Source: Fidelibacterota bacterium (GTDB lineage Bacteria > Pseudomonadota > Alphaproteobacteria > Rhodospirillales > Rhodospirillaceae). Taken from it: DNA of 64,000 bases. Under the pieces are notes generated by a model. That model ran no database searches and had not been told where the DNA came from. It was given only the letters and a program-made list of their open reading frames with translations. Below are positions 62,694 to 64,000 of the stretch, piece after piece. The DNA lies in contig CANJLF010000003.1 of assembly GCA_947475295.1 (NCBI GenBank), forward strand, positions 1 to 64,000, in the 5' to 3' direction. Position numbers and translations under genes: made by a program. The number at the start of each line of letters is the position of its first letter. Positions within the stretch are counted from its first letter, which is position 1.

Positions 62694-63920
62694 CTACTGC
62701 GGCGCGGCCTCTGCCGGCGCCGCTTCGCTGCCGGGCGTGCCCAGCGCGCGGCCGGAGGAGGCCGCACCCCGCGCCTGTATGATCCAGACGCCGTTCTGCT
62801 GTGCGAGTGCCAGATCATGCTGCGACATGGCCAGCTCCAACTGCCGCTGAGCGCCGGCGTAATACAGCGTCACCTGAGCGCGGTCGCGGGTCATGGCCTG
62901 AAGTTCCAGGCGGTCAATAAGCGGCACATCGTCGAGACGATTTTTGACAGTCAGCCATTCCTTGAGGTCGGCCACGGGGACCAACGCCGTAATCTGAGTG
63001 GTGCCGCCGAAGGCGACACGGTTGCGGTGTTTCCAGCCGTCCTGTACGGCCGTGGCCGTCGAGGTCGCGGCGGCGATCAGCATTTCGGCCTTGGTTTGGC
63101 CGGGCTCGGGCGTTTGGGTGAGCTGCAAGTCTTCCGAGGGCACGTCGCTGCGCAATTCCACCAGCGAAACCTGCAGGCCATCGGGGACGGCGGTCGCCAT
63201 GGCGATCACCGTGCCGCCGGCGTCGTAGCGGGCAGCCAGCGCATTGAGCGCAGCCAAGTCCTTCGTACTCGCCTGTGCCGCAGTAAGTAGACCGCTGTCC
63301 TCGCGGCTGCCGGTGGGTACGATCAACGGCACCAGCCCCAAATCCTGAGGCACTTGCGCCCAGGCCGCACGCCAGGCGTTGGACTCTTCCCAGAGCTGCC
63401 AGGGCGCGTCGGCGTTCTCACGCAGGATCGGCACCACCACCAACGGCTTGCTCAAGGTTTCCGTGAAGGGAATATTGGCATTGCGTAACAGGCGCCGGAT
63501 GAGCGCCGGATCGAAGCGTACCGTCAGGTCGGCCAGATAGCGCACCGCCGAGCTGCGTTCGTTGGCGATGGAAAAATCGCGCACCATGTCGATGATCTGG
63601 GTGGCGTTGACCTGGGGCACGCGGTCCATGTCCTCGCGCGCCACGATCCGCGCCACGACCTTGCGGAAGCCGGCGATCCGCCCCTGGGTCAGGCCGCGTT
63701 CGCGCGCTTCCGTGACATTGCCGGCGGTGACGTCCACCGTCATGCCATTGGCCACGAACAAGTCCTTACCGGTCACCGGACTGACGGCGGCGCGCGGAGC
63801 CGGCGCCGTTTGCGCCGCGAGGGGCCCGGCGGACAGCAAGACAGCAGCCAAAACCGCGGCCTTCAGAGCCTCGGCCAGAACCATTGCAAAGCCCTGTCGA
63901 TCCAGTATGTTCGCGCTCAT
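62694..63920 (-). CDS. DUF2066 family exported protein
   Basis: The 408-aa protein has a signal sequence (MVLAEALKAAVLAAVLLSAGPLAAQ) and a DUF2066 domain: VDVTAGNVTEARERGLTQGRIAGFRKVVARI, then DMVRDFSIANERSSAVRYLADLTVRFDPALI and VVVPIL. The C-terminal 60 residues are Ala/Pro-rich after a final domain. The family is periplasmic and of unknown function. GAGG lies 5 nt before this ATG; one ATG 8 codons upstream is less likely. It is first in an operon with hda. Confidence 0.85.
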   Translation of the reverse strand: MSANILDRQGFAMVLAEALKAAVLAAVLLSAGPLAAQTAPAPRAAVSPVTGKDLFVANGMTVDVTAGNVTEARERGLTQGRIAGFRKVVARIVAREDMDRVPQVNATQIIDMVRDFSIANERSSAVRYLADLTVRFDPALIRRLLRNANIPFTETLSKPLVVVPILRENADAPWQLWEESNAWRAAWAQVPQDLGLVPLIVPTGSREDSGLLTAAQASTKDLAALNALAARYDAGGTVIAMATAVPDGLQVSLVELRSDVPSEDLQLTQTPEPGQTKAEMLIAAATSTATAVQDGWKHRNRVAFGGTTQITALVPVADLKEWLTVKNRLDDVPLIDRLELQAMTRDRAQVTLYYAGAQRQLELAMSQHDLALAQQNGVWIIQARGAASSGRALGTPGSEAAPAEAAPQ

Positions 63921-63988
63921 ATTCGCCTCAAATCCGTGATCCAATTGGCAAGTTACCCACAGCCCGTTTTGTCTCGCAGGTCGCGGTC

Positions 63989-64000
63989 ATGACCCAGCAA
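63989..64000 (+). CDS. Probable start of a plus-strand gene (first codons only)
   Basis: ATG followed by codons for T-Q-Q runs off the window. In many alphaproteobacteria purM is divergent from the DUF2066-hda pair, and its product often starts MTQ-like. Four codons cannot prove this; it is noted only as the likely reading. Confidence 0.25.

Overview
This 64 kb window is chromosomal DNA from a high-GC alphaproteobacterium. The evidence is the gene content: an aa3 cox cluster with cox11 and DUF983, an RpoE/ChrR-type ECF sigma factor beside a lipid-modification operon, EipB (DUF1849), an ELM1-family protein, TlyA-dxs-ispA-xseB, and DUF2066-hda next to ppk-ppx. No species can be named from the sequence. 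There are no rRNA genes, insertion sequences, prophage genes or CRISPR arrays. Genes are dense and mostly housekeeping.

Layout. 1-4.8 kb: tuf (cut off at the left edge), a lone prepilin-like gene, DUF3297 and rlmB, interleaved with tRNA-Gly(TCC), tRNA-Tyr(GTA) and tRNA-Thr(TGT). This looks like a broken-up version of the ancestral thrT-tyrU-glyT-tufB cluster, and it is littered with palindromic elements and copies of tRNA 3' ends. 4.8-9.9 kb: a periplasmic haem-binding cytochrome divergent from a cytochrome b561, a lipoprotein, a secreted hydrolase and an MFS symporter. 10-15.7 kb: an ECF sigma factor divergent from a FAD oxidoreductase, DUF1365 and CFA-synthase-type methyltransferase operon, followed by an SDR and DUF2237. 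This resembles the singlet-oxygen/furan-fatty-acid regulon. 15.7-23.7 kb: respiratory genes. ctaB, an unusual haem-copper-oxidase-like protein, DUF420 and a 44-codon membrane ORF lie on the minus strand; coxB-coxA-cox11-coxC-DUF983 lie on the plus strand. 23.7-29.7 kb: amtB, a sulfur-handling set (TusA, YeeE/YedE, ModE-like regulator, rhodanese), a universal stress protein and a degenerate GGDEF-EAL-like protein.

29.7-45 kb: hydroxypyruvate isomerase, ELM1-family protein, pyrE, an EnvZ/OmpR-type two-component pair, an HMG-CoA-lyase-like protein, a PA0069-type radical SAM protein, a CDF metal exporter with pdxH, a glycine-zipper lipoprotein, YihY, fabI, aroC and sppA. 45-52 kb: a minus-strand run of tlyA, dxs, ispA, xseB, a deacetylase-fold protein and an MBL hydrolase, then a ROK kinase. 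52-64 kb: eipB, a GGDEF cyclase, aspS, rnd, ppx-ppk, a SixA-like phosphatase, hda and DUF2066, ending at the probable start of a plus-strand gene.

The main non-genic interest is structural DNA. A tRNA-Thr 3' end is duplicated and split by a 56-nt palindrome. Two sibling 74- and 79-bp palindromes sit upstream of ppk. The cox terminator appears to have gained two hairpins, giving a three-way junction. A 21-bp-period tandem operator-like repeat sits upstream of the sigma factor, and mutually exclusive hairpins lie in the amtB leader. The main protein-level oddities are the sigma factor with an atypical C-terminus and no adjacent anti-sigma gene, the haem-copper-oxidase-like protein lacking a Cu-B histidine, and the degenerate GGDEF-EAL protein.
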